Shown here piece by piece: positions 1 to 8,219 of a stretch of 64,000 bases of DNA. Where the stretch lies: the NCBI GenBank assembly GCA_963780175.1, contig CAWAAT010000001.1, positions 1,054,001 to 1,118,000 of the forward strand, in the 5' to 3' direction. The notes beneath the pieces are model-generated. The model saw only the letters and a list, made by a program, of their open reading frames with translations, was not told where the DNA came from and did no database searches. The position numbers were made by a program, and so were the translations under genes. This DNA is from Brooklawnia sp963780175. GTDB lineage: Bacteria; Actinomycetota; Actinomycetes; Propionibacteriales; Propionibacteriaceae. Within the stretch, counting starts at the first letter, position 1. Every line of letters starts with the position of its first letter.

Positions 1-1
1 T

Positions 2-562
2 TTCGTCGACATCGAGCGGCACCCCTGGATGAACTCGAACAACCTGTGGCTCGACCTGCAGCAGGTCGTTGCCGTGCTGGACGCCAACCAGGGAAGCCTC
101 TCACTGCCTCTCATCGTCAACCGCAAGACCGTCGATCCCGCCGATGCCTCGTCACCGGCGGTGGTGCAACTGGAGGGCGCGATCGGAGCTGCGGTCGAGG
201 TTTTCGATGGTGCCGTGGCGATCGGTGTGCCTCGCAGTCGTTTCCTGCCTGTGAAGTCGACTGCCGACCTGTTGGTGCTGCGCAGTGACATCTACGAGTT
301 CACCGACGACGCCAAGTTGATCGCCCACCGCAGCGTCCCGGTGGTTGAGTTGGACGACCACTACAAACTGATTGACGACTTCGAGGCCCGGTTCCCGGCG
401 GGACCCCCGTCGCTGGTCGCAGCGGACTCGCTGCAGGTCACCGGCGACTGGACGTTCGGTGCAGACGTCAGCGTCCGCGGGGCAGGGGTACTGATCGGTG
501 ATGACGAGCCCCGGCGGGTGCCCGACGGAGCCTTAATCACCGATCAGGGGATCGCGTCTTAG
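2..562 (+). CDS. UTP--glucose-1-phosphate uridylyltransferase, C-terminal part
   Basis: This is the C-terminal part of a UDPGP-type (PF01704) pyrophosphorylase, which makes UDP-glucose from UTP and glucose 1-phosphate in the cytosol. The frame is open back to the window edge, so the N-terminal nucleotidyltransferase core with its UTP loop is missing; about 186 residues of a usual 450-500 remain. The motif NSNNLWLDL matches the NTNNLW(I/V)NL signature of the sugar-phosphate site, and the tail (VRGAGVLIGDDE) fits the C-terminal beta-helix. The stop overlaps that of the convergent kduI by 4 bp. It uses a TTA leucine codon at 533-535, rare in this GC-rich sequence. Confidence 0.85.
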   Translation, partial: FVDIERHPWMNSNNLWLDLQQVVAVLDANQGSLSLPLIVNRKTVDPADASSPAVVQLEGAIGAAVEVFDGAVAIGVPRSRFLPVKSTADLLVLRSDIYEFTDDAKLIAHRSVPVVELDDHYKLIDDFEARFPAGPPSLVAADSLQVTGDWTFGADVSVRGAGVLIGDDEPRRVPDGALITDQGIAS

Positions 563-1386
563 AGCAGCGTCTCGATGGGCTGGGGGTCCATGTCGTCGAA
601 GTCCTGGTTCTCGCCGGCCATCGCCCAGATGAAGCTGTACGCCTGCGTGCCCACGCCGGAGTGGATCGACCAGCTGGGCGAGATGATCGCCTGCAAGTTG
701 GCCACCATCATGTGCCGGGTCTCGGTTGGCTCGCCCATGAGATGCACCACGCGGGCGTCGGCAGGCACGTCCAGGTACAGGTACGCCTCCATCCGGCGGT
801 CATGGGTGTGGGCCGGCATGGTGTTCCACATGCTTCCGGGGTGCAACCGGGTCAAACCCATGACGATCTGGCACGACCTGATGCCATCGGCGTGGATGTA
901 GCGATTCAGGGTGCGGCGGTTCGCGTGCTCCTGGTCACCCAACTCACGGATGTCGCCCTCACCAGGCAACACCGACGCGGTCGGGTGGCTGGCATGCGCA
1001 GGGGCGCTGAACAGGTAGAACACTGCCTGCTCGCCGGGGTCCGAGGCGAACGTGACCTCGCGGACGCCGCGTCCGGCGTACAGACAGCCGCCCTTCGGTA
1101 GCTGGTGGGCCTCGCCATCGGTGGTAATGACGCCGGAGCCCTGCACCACCATCACTCCCAGTTCGCGACGCTGGAGGAAGTACTCCGCTCTCAGCTCATC
1201 CGGCGCCTCAAGGGTGAGGGGGCCGTCGGTGGGGACCGCCCCGCCGAGCACGACACGATCCTGGTGGCTGTGGACCAAGGTGATCCGGCCGGGGACGAAG
1301 AGTTCCGGGACGAGGAAGTTGGCGCGCAGTTCCTCGGTGTTCATCTGGGCTACCTGCTGCTTGCTGACTGCATGCCGGTTCTCCAT
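559..1386 (-). CDS. kduI: 5-dehydro-4-deoxy-D-glucuronate isomerase KduI
   Basis: KduI interconverts 5-keto-4-deoxyuronate and 3-deoxy-D-glycero-2,5-hexodiulosonate during pectin and uronate breakdown. The 275-residue product has the family's usual length (about 278) and its cupin zinc site: PAHTHDRRMEAY supplies two His and the Glu, and IHSGVG the last His. GSMWNTMPAHTHDRR is a family signature. The ATG at 1386 follows a GGAAGGTAGTGAGG stretch. It lies 147 bp downstream of dgoA on the same strand, but a palindromic operator candidate just upstream suggests its own promoter. The neighbouring dgoK and dgoA place it in 2-keto-3-deoxy sugar acid catabolism; kduD is not in the window. Confidence 0.93.
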   Translation of the reverse strand: MENRHAVSKQQVAQMNTEELRANFLVPELFVPGRITLVHSHQDRVVLGGAVPTDGPLTLEAPDELRAEYFLQRRELGVMVVQGSGVITTDGEAHQLPKGGCLYAGRGVREVTFASDPGEQAVFYLFSAPAHASHPTASVLPGEGDIRELGDQEHANRRTLNRYIHADGIRSCQIVMGLTRLHPGSMWNTMPAHTHDRRMEAYLYLDVPADARVVHLMGEPTETRHMMVANLQAIISPSWSIHSGVGTQAYSFIWAMAGENQDFDDMDPQPIETLL

Positions 1387-1406
1387 GACCTCACTACCTT
1401 CCGTTA

Positions 1407-1426
1407 AGCGAAACTAGCGTTTCGCT
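1407..1426. promoter_or_regulatory. Operator candidate upstream of kduI
   Basis: A perfect inverted repeat, AGCGAAAC, 4-nt spacer, GTTTCGCT, begins 21 bp upstream of the kduI start codon. The GAAAC(N4)GTTTC core is reminiscent of sites bound by KdgR-like IclR or by GntR/LacI sugar-acid regulators. The assignment is inference: no matching regulator gene is adjacent, and only the palindrome itself is seen. Confidence 0.5.
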
Positions 1427-1533
1427 GGGCGACACTCTCATCATACCTCGTCGAGCGAAGGGCCACGGCCATCTGGCCACATCGAGCGTGCTGTCTGCAG
1501 GCGGAGCACCCTGCGGCTCGAGCCGGTCCAGGG

Positions 1534-2136
1534 CTAGGCCGAACGCCAAGCGTCCAGCAACTCCGCCGCTCGCCGGCCCACCTCGGCCGCCTCACGTCCA
1601 GGCTTGTAGAGCGATCCTCCGAAGCCGGCGCCGTCGGCACCCGCTGCTGCCCAGGCGCCAACCGACCTGGCGTCCATGCCACCCACCGGCAACAAGGCCG
1701 TGCCAGCGGGCAGCACCTCCCGCCAGGCCGTGAGGGAGGCCACCCCCAGCACTCCGGCCGGGAACATCTTGAGATGGCGTGCCCCCGCCCTGAGAGCGGT
1801 GAAAGCCTCGGTCACGGTGGCCACTCCGGGGTAGGGCTGCATGCCGAGACGCAGGGTCTCAGCGATGACCTCGGGGTCGCAGTTGGGCGAGACGATCACC
1901 TGGGCGCCGGCGCGGTGAGCGGCACGGACGTCGTCCACGCTGAGCACCGTGCCCGCGCCGACCACGGCCCGATCGGCCAGGCGCTCCCGCAGAGCGGCGA
2001 TCGAGACCAGCGGGCTCGGTGAGTTCAGGGGCACCTCGATGATTTCGATACCACCAGCCAGCACAGCCTCGCCGATCTCGGCCACCTGGTCGGGACGCAC
2101 CCCGCGCAGGATCGCCACCAGACTCCCGTGTGTCAC
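1534..2136 (-). CDS. dgoA: 2-dehydro-3-deoxy-6-phosphogalactonate aldolase
   Basis: A class I aldolase of the KDPG/KDPGal family that cleaves 2-keto-3-deoxy-6-phosphogalactonate to pyruvate and glyceraldehyde 3-phosphate. The IIEVPLNSPSP motif favours DgoA (VEIPLNSP in E. coli) over Eda, and the Schiff-base lysine lies in GARHLKMFPAG. VVGAGTVL and the C-terminal GADGAGFGGSLY phosphate site are present. GTG at 2136 is chosen as start: it overlaps the dgoK stop by 4 bp (GTGA), has GAGGAGGAG just upstream, and gives 200 residues, the family length; an in-frame start 42 bp further upstream would only add dgoK-overlapping sequence. It is translationally coupled to dgoK. Confidence 0.9.
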   Translation of the reverse strand: MTHGSLVAILRGVRPDQVAEIGEAVLAGGIEIIEVPLNSPSPLVSIAALRERLADRAVVGAGTVLSVDDVRAAHRAGAQVIVSPNCDPEVIAETLRLGMQPYPGVATVTEAFTALRAGARHLKMFPAGVLGVASLTAWREVLPAGTALLPVGGMDARSVGAWAAAGADGAGFGGSLYKPGREAAEVGRRAAELLDAWRSA

Positions 2137-3095
2137 TTCTCCTCCTCGATGAGTCCCGCACCGATGGCGCAACGCCATAGTCCACGGATGGTTGCGTCGG
2201 GGTCGGCCGGTGTTGACTCGACTCCCGACATCGCGAAGGCGTGCTGGTAACGCTCCACCAGTCCTGCACCGCCGACCAACAGCACCGGCTGCATGTCGGG
2301 CTCGATCCGGTCGAGTTGTTCAGAGATCTCCGACCCGATGAGCAGGCCGGACAGGGCATCGGCCACCTGATCGGCAGGCAGTTGCTCGTCCAGCACTGAA
2401 CTGCGAATCACGAACGCCGTGAAGGCGATCGCTCGTTGATCAGCCGCCAACTGCAGGCCCCAGTCGAACGCAGGACGCCAGTCTCGGCCCGGCGGGGCAG
2501 GCACGGCTACGCGTCCCACCATGGACTGGTCGAGCAGCAGGCTGTACAGCTCGCCGGTCATCGCGGTGTCGAAGTCGAGCAGCACCCCGTCGCGAACGAT
2601 CGCCCACTTGGTGTGGGTTCCGGGCATGACCACCAGGGCCGTCTGACCGGGCGCCAGATCGCCGGCCAAACCGGCCAACTGGGTCTCCTCGCCGCGGATC
2701 ACGTCGGCGTTCGGCCTGCTCTTCTTCACCCCAGCGATGATCGGCAGCGGCCCGCGCGGGGTCTGGATCGTGACGAAGCCACCCTCGGAGGCCAGGACCG
2801 TGGGTAGGGACTGGTACGGTGCAGGACGCCAGCCCTGGGCCGCACCGACCATGCCACAGGCGATCATCGGCAGCTGCGGTGCAGCGTCCAGCCACTGGCC
2901 CACCATCGACTCCAGGATCGCGGCAAACAAGGCGTCCCGGTTGTCGGCGTCGGCGGCCACCGACAAGATGCCCTCCCCCGTACGCTGATCGAGCACCACC
3001 GGGCCACGGGGACCGGCGGCGAGCAGGTAGCTGCGGGCGTTGGTGGTGCCCCAGTCGATGGCGATCAGGCGAGCGGGCGAGCTGAGTGTCGGCAT
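2133..3095 (-). CDS. dgoK: 2-dehydro-3-deoxygalactonokinase
   Basis: DgoK (PF05035) phosphorylates 2-keto-3-deoxygalactonate with ATP, making the substrate for the coupled downstream aldolase. The N-terminal LIAIDWGTTNARSYLL is the phosphate-binding loop of the actin-like sugar kinase fold, and MPGTHTKWAIV and LLVGGAGL are further family motifs. The ATG at 3095 puts the DWGTTN motif about 10 residues in, as in homologues; an alternative TTG at 3131 would add 12 residues with no better ribosome site. It is the first gene of the dgoK-dgoA pair, with kduI following. Confidence 0.88.
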   Translation of the reverse strand: MPTLSSPARLIAIDWGTTNARSYLLAAGPRGPVVLDQRTGEGILSVAADADNRDALFAAILESMVGQWLDAAPQLPMIACGMVGAAQGWRPAPYQSLPTVLASEGGFVTIQTPRGPLPIIAGVKKSRPNADVIRGEETQLAGLAGDLAPGQTALVVMPGTHTKWAIVRDGVLLDFDTAMTGELYSLLLDQSMVGRVAVPAPPGRDWRPAFDWGLQLAADQRAIAFTAFVIRSSVLDEQLPADQVADALSGLLIGSEISEQLDRIEPDMQPVLLVGGAGLVERYQHAFAMSGVESTPADPDATIRGLWRCAIGAGLIEEEK

Positions 3096-3221
3096 GGGGT
3101 CCAGCCAACTGCCCAGCGGCGATCCTGTCAACGAGGCTGGCCTGAGTGGCAGAAGGTCCGTATATTGGGGATGCGGTCGTTCGGAGACGTGCGAACCGCC
3201 ACGGACGCAGAAGGAGGGGCG

Positions 3222-3722
3222 ATGGCCGACTCGGCAAACCCGGCAGACGGCCGTCCTTCGCCACCCTCGGCCTCATCTGACGCCAACGGCGCAGCTCCTC
3301 GCCCGGCGGCCGGAGGCCCCAGTGAGAAGCTGCCCCTGCTCACTTTTCTCGGACGCCAGAATCTGCGGTCGGCCGGCGCCGACGGCGGCATCGTCGGGGC
3401 GCTGATCGTTGGATCCCTGGGACTGGTGGTGGCCTTGATGGCCCTGACCATTGCGATCGGACGGGCACCCCAGGACGTGTCGGCGAACCCGGGGGTGATC
3501 ACGGCTTCGGCGGCCTCAGCCAGCCCCACGACCTTCGTTTCCCCCGAGCAGACCGGCATCCGGTGGACGGCCCAGCCCATCATCACCGGTGTGCCGCAGA
3601 AGCCGCCCTACAACCCGCCGGCGCCGAGCACCAAGGCCCCCGCAAGGTCGTCCGCCGCCGAGGCCGCGCCGACGACGGCTGCTGCCGTTCCTGGGCCACC
3701 CGGGCAGACCCGAAATCCCTGA
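3222..3722 (+). CDS. Single-pass membrane protein of unknown function
   Basis: I do not recognise this 166-residue protein. It has a polar, Pro/Ala/Ser-rich N-terminus of about 55 residues, one strong transmembrane helix at residues 57-80 (IVGALIVGSLGLVVALMA), and a low-complexity tail rich in Pro, Ala, Ser and Thr that is probably outside the membrane. The start ATG at 3222 has a clear GGAGGGG ribosome site at 3213-3219; an upstream in-frame start at 3165 lacks one. It is divergent from dgoK and convergent with the next small membrane gene. Composition suggests a surface-exposed or cell-wall-spanning protein; function cannot be inferred. Confidence 0.7.
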   Translation: MADSANPADGRPSPPSASSDANGAAPRPAAGGPSEKLPLLTFLGRQNLRSAGADGGIVGALIVGSLGLVVALMALTIAIGRAPQDVSANPGVITASAASASPTTFVSPEQTGIRWTAQPIITGVPQKPPYNPPAPSTKAPARSSAAEAAPTTAAAVPGPPGQTRNP

Positions 3723-3744
3723 TGACGGCCGCGGCGCTTGGCGG

Positions 3745-4116
3745 TCAGGAGTTCGATTCGTTACCGGGCGACTGAACCCGCGCATCCGAGATGTGCTCGT
3801 CGAGAGTGGTGGCGCCGTTGAAGCCGCTGACCTGGGCCTGGGAGACCTGCTCGGCCTTGCGCAGTTCTGCGTAGCGGGCCTTGAAGGATTGGCTCGGCAT
3901 GGCGATCCCCATCCCCAACAGCAACCCCGCGAGCAGACCGAGGCCCGATCCGATCAGCATCCAGGTGCGGGGGTTGACGAAACCGGCACTGCGGTTGGCG
4001 ACGGCCACCGCGTGAAGTTGATTGACCTCGATCACCACGTAGACCATCACACCGAGGAACGCCAGCGCTGCCACACAACCGAGCACGGTCAACAGGGTCT
4101 TGGAGAATCTCATCAT
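3745..4116 (-). CDS. Small two-helix membrane protein
   Basis: A predicted 123-residue protein with two hydrophobic segments (residues about 6-30 and 52-75; TWMLIGSGLGLLAGLLLGMG), followed by a charged helix (SFKARYAELRKAEQVSQAQ) and an acidic, Ser/Asn-rich end. The layout resembles LapA/DUF1049-type small membrane proteins, but I see no decisive motif. Two adjacent ATGs (4116, 4113) could start it; a TAGGCT box 8 nt upstream suggests a nearly leaderless transcript. Its stop lies 22 bp from that of the convergent gene, with no obvious terminator between them. Confidence 0.65.
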   Translation of the reverse strand: MMRFSKTLLTVLGCVAALAFLGVMVYVVIEVNQLHAVAVANRSAGFVNPRTWMLIGSGLGLLAGLLLGMGIAMPSQSFKARYAELRKAEQVSQAQVSGFNGATTLDEHISDARVQSPGNESNS

Positions 4117-4146
4117 GAAACCTGAGCCTAGACCACGCGCAAGGCA

Positions 4147-4207
4147 TGGCAGAAAAACCAGCACGCCTGACCACGGGGGCCTACCCGGGCTCGCCCGATC
4201 AGGCGTG
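4147..4207 (-). terminator. Intrinsic terminator after the SRPBCC gene
   Basis: Read on the minus strand, a 9-bp perfect stem (CACGCCTGA / TCAGGCGTG) with extra GC pairing inside is followed by GGTTTTTC. It lies just past the stop at 4222 and before the next gene's promoter at about 4125, so it fits a classical rho-independent terminator. Confidence 0.7.
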
Positions 4208-4221
4208 GTGATCAGAAGAAC

Positions 4222-4632
4222 CTACAGACAGTCACTCTCAATACGATCCAGGGCCGCCGACCAGCGGTCCCGCACCCACGCACGGTCGGCACTGGGAGCC
4301 AGATTGCTGTGGATGATCTGCACCTGCGTCGACTTCTCACCTGACGGCGCAAGTTCCACCGCCACCATCGTCGGCGACCCGCTGTCGTTGAGGCGCCAGG
4401 AGAAGCGAATCTCCTCCAGCGGATGGAAACTACGGATGACACCCTGTCGTCCGTCATGTGACTGCCAGGTGTGACCCTTGGCGCCCAGTTGCGCTCCCGG
4501 CCCCAGCAGGGCCTCGGCGCCTTCACTCGTCATGAGCACGTCCCAGATGACCTTGACAGGCTGGGGAATGGTTCGGCTCACGACGACGTTTGATCCCTCG
4601 GTCTCGCCAGTGACCTCGCTCGTCTGTTCCAT
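4222..4632 (-). CDS. SRPBCC (AHSA1/START-like) domain protein
   Basis: A 136-residue protein with the SRPBCC helix-grip fold seen in polyketide cyclase and Aha1-C relatives: SRTIPQPVKVIWDVLMTSEG opens the fold, the middle gives GHTWQSHDGRQG and EIRFSW, and the C-terminal helix WVRDRWSAALDRIE closes the hydrophobic cavity. Such proteins bind small hydrophobic ligands; the ligand here is unknown. The ATG at 4632 is preceded by GCGAGG, while further upstream in-frame codons would overlap the glycosylase gene. It follows the 3-methyladenine glycosylase by 62 bp on the same strand and is closed by a terminator. Confidence 0.75.
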   Translation of the reverse strand: MEQTSEVTGETEGSNVVVSRTIPQPVKVIWDVLMTSEGAEALLGPGAQLGAKGHTWQSHDGRQGVIRSFHPLEEIRFSWRLNDSGSPTMVAVELAPSGEKSTQVQIIHSNLAPSADRAWVRDRWSAALDRIESDCL

Positions 4633-4694
4633 GGGGACCTCGCTTGCTTGGTTGAGTTGTGGAGTGCCCTCACCAACGTTGGTTCGGATGGCAG

Positions 4695-5348
4695 TCACAG
4701 TAGTGCGGCTGCTGGCCGCTCGGGAGTGAACTGAGTGATTGGCGCAGGAGGTGGCGCGGCGCGCGGGCTGCGCCGATATTGGCTGACCGTTGGATCGCCG
4801 GTGATCCAGAATCGAAGCGGCCAATCCGCGGCCACGGAGACGCCCACCCGGGGTCCCGTCGACGTCACGAACTCCTGTTGGGCCGGCTCAAGGGTGACGT
4901 CTTCCCCGAGGACCGCTCCGTCATCGGCCAGGCTCAGCCCCAGCGCCCGACCCAGGTTTCCCGGCCCGCTGGCCAGCCGATGGGCCGGCATCGGACGGCG
5001 CGAGCCCGCGCTTCGGTCTGCCTGCCGCCGGGCCCGCACCGTCTGCTCCCCGGACAGCACACGACCGGCACGCAACAGCACCGCTGAGGCGCTGCCCGAC
5101 GGCGAGCACACCACGTTCGCCGCCCTGTGCACCCCGTAGCTCAGGTAGACGTACAGCCGACCAGGCTCGCCGAACATGGTGGACGCGCGGCCCCGGGGCC
5201 CGCTGCGAGCGTGGGACGCCGGGTCATCCACGCCGAGGTAGGCCTCCACCTCGGTGATGAGAATCCGAACCTCTCCCCGGCTCAGCACGGCTCCCACGAG
5301 GGCAGGAGCCACCTCGTCGGCACGGGCCCGGAAGTCGAGCGGCTGCAT
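4695..5348 (-). CDS. DNA-3-methyladenine glycosylase (AAG/MPG type)
   Basis: A monofunctional base-excision repair glycosylase of the mammalian AAG/MPG family (PF02245) that removes alkylated and deaminated purines. The signature is clear: ITEVEAYLG carries the catalytic Glu, and ASHARSGPRGR, FGEPGRLYVYLSYG and NVVC follow in the usual order, with SGPGNLGRALGL in the C-terminal half. The 217 residues are typical. The start at 5348 has no good ribosome site but lies 6 nt after a CATTCT box, which fits leaderless expression. The upstream in-frame extension to 5456 would overlap the divergent lipoprotein gene and is rejected. Confidence 0.92.
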   Translation of the reverse strand: MQPLDFRARADEVAPALVGAVLSRGEVRILITEVEAYLGVDDPASHARSGPRGRASTMFGEPGRLYVYLSYGVHRAANVVCSPSGSASAVLLRAGRVLSGEQTVRARRQADRSAGSRRPMPAHRLASGPGNLGRALGLSLADDGAVLGEDVTLEPAQQEFVTSTGPRVGVSVAADWPLRFWITGDPTVSQYRRSPRAAPPPAPITQFTPERPAAALL

Positions 5349-5387
5349 CTGACCAGAATGCCGCACCACCCGCGAGCCCGCGAACGG

Positions 5388-5393
5388 TAGCCT
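5388..5393 (+). promoter_or_regulatory. Leaderless -10 element (TAGCCT)
   Basis: TAGCCT lies exactly 6 nt upstream of the GTG at 5400, so transcription would start at the start codon. There is no ribosome site between them. This spacing recurs at several starts in the window. Confidence 0.5.
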
Positions 5394-5399
5394 TCGACT

Positions 5400-6428
5400 G
5401 TGACGACCAACCGGCGCTTGACCTGGCGCTCCCCGGCCGGGGGACGCGCGGGGCAACGTGTCGCCCGGTCGGCGCCCGGGCTGGCCCTCGTCCTGGTGCT
5501 GTCCTCGTGCATCGTCCCCTCAGGCGGCGGACCGGAGCTCGGCACCATCTCACCCACACCCAGCGCCTCGGCCTCTGCGACTGCTTCGGCCACCGCAACT
5601 CCCAGCCTCCCGGCGGCCCACGACCTCTATGTCCCTGGGCTGGCCGCCGAGGTGGTCGGCCAGCTCGCCGAGGCCGCCGCGGGCAGACCCATCGTCCGGG
5701 TCGTGCTGGACCGAACCATGGCGCGGCTCACCTTCGTCGCGGAGGGCGACCGTCCTGCATCGGTGGTGTGGCAGGCGGGCGTGATCACGCCCAGCGATGA
5801 CGGCACCGACCTGGTGGCAGCGGTGGCCTTCGACCCGGCACGGTTCAATCTCTCGGACGTGGCCGCCCTGTTCTCCACGGCTGCCGAGATCTCCGGGTCG
5901 CGGGAACGTCAGCAGTTGCAGATCAACGAGTACGACCACGGGGACGTGTTCATGACCGTCACCACGACGCCGGAGTCAACCACGGTGTTCTTCGACCGGG
6001 AGGGTTCCCCGATTCCACGTCTTGACCTGAGTGTCGACGCGGACATCGCTCGCGGGCTGGCCGACGTCCTGAACGGTCGGTTGCTGGTCGTCGCGGTGGG
6101 CATCACGGAATCCGAACAGGTGTGGGCCGATCTGGTCACCAGTCCTGGCGTCATCGAGCGGCGCATTCGTCCGGCGAAGATGCCGATGTACCTGGCGCAA
6201 CGCCGCGAGGAGCCGAATGGGGAGCAGTTCGACGTGTCGGTGGTCGACCCCGCCGTGCTGGGGAACCTCCTCCGTTCGGCCGCCCTCATGTTGGAGGAAG
6301 ATGCCGACAGCCCGGTCAGTCTGCAAGTCAGTCAACCTGCCGGCTCCACCGTTGCGCAGATCGTGGTTGACGTGGCCGGTTCGGAGGTGGTCACCGACCT
6401 GATGGGCGTCCCCGTCACGGATCGGTGA
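5400..6428 (+). CDS. Secreted lipoprotein of unknown function
   Basis: The 342-residue product has a lipoprotein signal: a basic N-terminus, a hydrophobic stretch (GLALVLVL) and the lipobox LSSC with the lipidated Cys at residue 37, then a Ser/Thr/Ala/Pro-rich linker. The mature part (about residues 75-342) is a globular alpha/beta domain with alternating charged and hydrophobic strands, including two copies of a VVDV/VVALGI-like pattern; I do not recognise the family. The GTG start agrees with the TAGCCT box. It is divergent from the DNA glycosylase and 28 bp ahead of a Nudix gene on the same strand. Confidence 0.7.
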   Translation: MTTNRRLTWRSPAGGRAGQRVARSAPGLALVLVLSSCIVPSGGGPELGTISPTPSASASATASATATPSLPAAHDLYVPGLAAEVVGQLAEAAAGRPIVRVVLDRTMARLTFVAEGDRPASVVWQAGVITPSDDGTDLVAAVAFDPARFNLSDVAALFSTAAEISGSRERQQLQINEYDHGDVFMTVTTTPESTTVFFDREGSPIPRLDLSVDADIARGLADVLNGRLLVVAVGITESEQVWADLVTSPGVIERRIRPAKMPMYLAQRREEPNGEQFDVSVVDPAVLGNLLRSAALMLEEDADSPVSLQVSQPAGSTVAQIVVDVAGSEVVTDLMGVPVTDR

Positions 6429-6456
6429 GGTTGGACACCCATGCCATGATGGGCCC

Positions 6457-7176
6457 ATGCGGATCGTGGGAGTGCTGGCACCAGGGGCCTGCAGTTCCGT
6501 GGAAGGGGTGCTCGGACACGGAGACGACCCCCGCATGCTCTTGTGGCGTCACGGTTGGATGTTGAGCCATTTGCTGAGCACCCATCTCGACGATGACGGC
6601 ATCGTCCTGACCGCCCAGGTTCGACCGAGGACGCACGACGCCCGCCCACCCAAGGTGCGCAACCGAGGGCTCGATCCCCGACTGGAGTTCGCCCCTGGTG
6701 AGGTGGCGGTCCCGAGACAGCGGATTGCCGCCTACGCCATCGTCCGGTCTCGACGAGGGGTGTTGGGCACCCAGTGCTCGACCCGAACCGCCATCCCGGG
6801 TCTGTGGCAGTTGCCTGGCGGTGGGCTGGAGGCGGGCGAGACGCCCAGCGCCGGAGTGGTTCGTGAGATCACCGAGGAGACCGCTCAACAGGTACACATC
6901 GACCGGCTGATCGACGTGCAGTCCGACCACTGGATCGGCCGCTCCCCCACCGGAGTGCTCGAAGATTTTCAGGCCCTACGCATCATCTACACCGCAACCT
7001 GTGATTCCCCCACCCAGCCGCAGGTGCTCGACGTCGACGGCACCACGATGTCGGCCAGTTGGGTGCCGCTTCGCCGGTGGCGGTCACTGCCGTGGACCTC
7101 AGGGGCCCGCTCATTGCTCGACCGTCACCTACCGCAGGTCAGCCTGGAGACAGAAAACTCACCGGCCCGGGGGTGA
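6457..7176 (+). CDS. Nudix hydrolase
   Basis: A 239-residue protein with a Nudix domain in its second half. The Nudix box is intact, GGLEAGETPSAGVVREITEE, giving the G(x5)E(x7)REUxEE metal-binding pattern that hydrolyses a nucleoside diphosphate linked to another group. The preceding GLWQLPGG is the usual lead-in. The first 80 residues do not match a domain I know, so the substrate is open; a sanitising role (oxidised nucleotides) is only one option. CATGAT lies 6 nt before the ATG. The gene's last codons form part of the terminator hairpin at 7155-7194. Confidence 0.88.
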   Translation: MRIVGVLAPGACSSVEGVLGHGDDPRMLLWRHGWMLSHLLSTHLDDDGIVLTAQVRPRTHDARPPKVRNRGLDPRLEFAPGEVAVPRQRIAAYAIVRSRRGVLGTQCSTRTAIPGLWQLPGGGLEAGETPSAGVVREITEETAQQVHIDRLIDVQSDHWIGRSPTGVLEDFQALRIIYTATCDSPTQPQVLDVDGTTMSASWVPLRRWRSLPWTSGARSLLDRHLPQVSLETENSPARG

Positions 7177-7194
7177 CTCCGGGCCGGTGAGTTT
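7155..7194. terminator. Bidirectional terminator between convergent genes
   Basis: A 16-bp perfect inverted repeat (AAACTCACCGGCCCGG / CCGGGCCGGTGAGTTT) encloses an 8-nt loop that contains the Nudix stop codon. It is A-rich on the left and T-rich on the right, so both convergent transcripts (Nudix and the Bax-inhibitor-like gene) would end with a GC stem plus a short U run. Confidence 0.85.
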
Positions 7195-7214
7195 CCAGGA
7201 CTGAACGCCAGGGT

Positions 7215-8081
7215 TCAGTCGCGGAAGAAGCTGAGGATGCGCAGCAGCAGCGTGTAAAGCCAGACCAGCGTGACGATCAGCCCGAAAGCTCCCCGCCAGG
7301 ACTCCTGCTCGGGGGCGCCCATCCGAACGCCGTTCTCGATGGCCTCAAAATCCATCAAGAGGCTCGCACTGGCAAGCACCACGCCCAGTCCTGCGGACAG
7401 CCATGAGATCGGCCCGGCCGAGGCGCCGATGGCGGCCCACCCAAGGTTGACCCCGACCAACAGCAGCACCAGGTTGAGCAGGGACACCACCGCGTAGCCG
7501 ATGATCGAGGCGACCACGATCTTGGCGAGGCGGCCACTCACCCGGACGCCGAGGAACTTGTAGGCGCCGAGCACCACGAACGTCGCAACGATCGTGCCGA
7601 TGACCGCCTGCATGACGATGCCCGGGTACATGAACTCGAAGACCTTGCTCCACGCACCGATCACCAGGCCCTCGACGAGGGCGTAGGCCACCACCGCCGG
7701 CACCGAGACGTTGCGACGGGCAGCCACGATCATCACAGTCACGAAGGCGACGATCGACCCGACGATGGCCACCGGGAACAGCAGTTCGACCGGCAGGAGC
7801 AGCCAGGCGACACCCGCCGCCGCCACCAGAATCAGGGTCAGCATCGCGGTCTTCGCGATGACGTCGTCAATGGTCATCCGTCCGGCGGCTGGGCCCTGGG
7901 GGGGACGACCGAACGCGTCCTGGGGTTGTCCGAATCCCTGGGGTGCGTACCCGGACTGGGGATAGGTGTTGGCCTGCTGGGGGTTGTAGTAGGCGTCCGC
8001 CTGGAAACCCTGAGGGTAACCTTGCGACTGAGCCGGGGTGAAGGCATCAGGCCTCGAAAGTACGGGGTTGTTGGTGCGCAC
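7215..8081 (-). CDS. Bax inhibitor-1/YccA family membrane protein
   Basis: A 288-residue member of the actinobacterial Bax-inhibitor-1/YccA-like family (PF12811). A 65-residue cytosolic N-terminus rich in Tyr, Gln, Pro and Gly (repeated QGYPQG/PQSGYAPQG) precedes seven hydrophobic helices; the conserved LMDFEAIENGV motif with its paired acids sits between the last two. Related proteins act as pH-sensitive calcium leak channels, but the bacterial role is not settled. GTG at 8081 is preceded by a strong AGGAGGAAG site. It is divergent from the DUF2252 gene. Confidence 0.88.
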   Translation of the reverse strand: MRTNNPVLSRPDAFTPAQSQGYPQGFQADAYYNPQQANTYPQSGYAPQGFGQPQDAFGRPPQGPAAGRMTIDDVIAKTAMLTLILVAAAGVAWLLLPVELLFPVAIVGSIVAFVTVMIVAARRNVSVPAVVAYALVEGLVIGAWSKVFEFMYPGIVMQAVIGTIVATFVVLGAYKFLGVRVSGRLAKIVVASIIGYAVVSLLNLVLLLVGVNLGWAAIGASAGPISWLSAGLGVVLASASLLMDFEAIENGVRMGAPEQESWRGAFGLIVTLVWLYTLLLRILSFFRD

Positions 8082-8219
8082 CGGCGCTTCCTCCTGGATC
8101 GTTGTCGTGGCCCCCGAGAGGGGCTACCTCACCACTTTACGTGCCGGGCGACGATCAACCAATGAGGGTTTTCCCCGAGAAGGGCTCGGGTCGGCCTGCG
8201 GCCGTGGGATCATCGGCCC

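Noticed and set aside
1404..1682. A 92-codon minus-strand frame between kduI and dgoA
   Set aside because: It overlaps the dgoA end and the kduI operator and has no ribosome site or motif.
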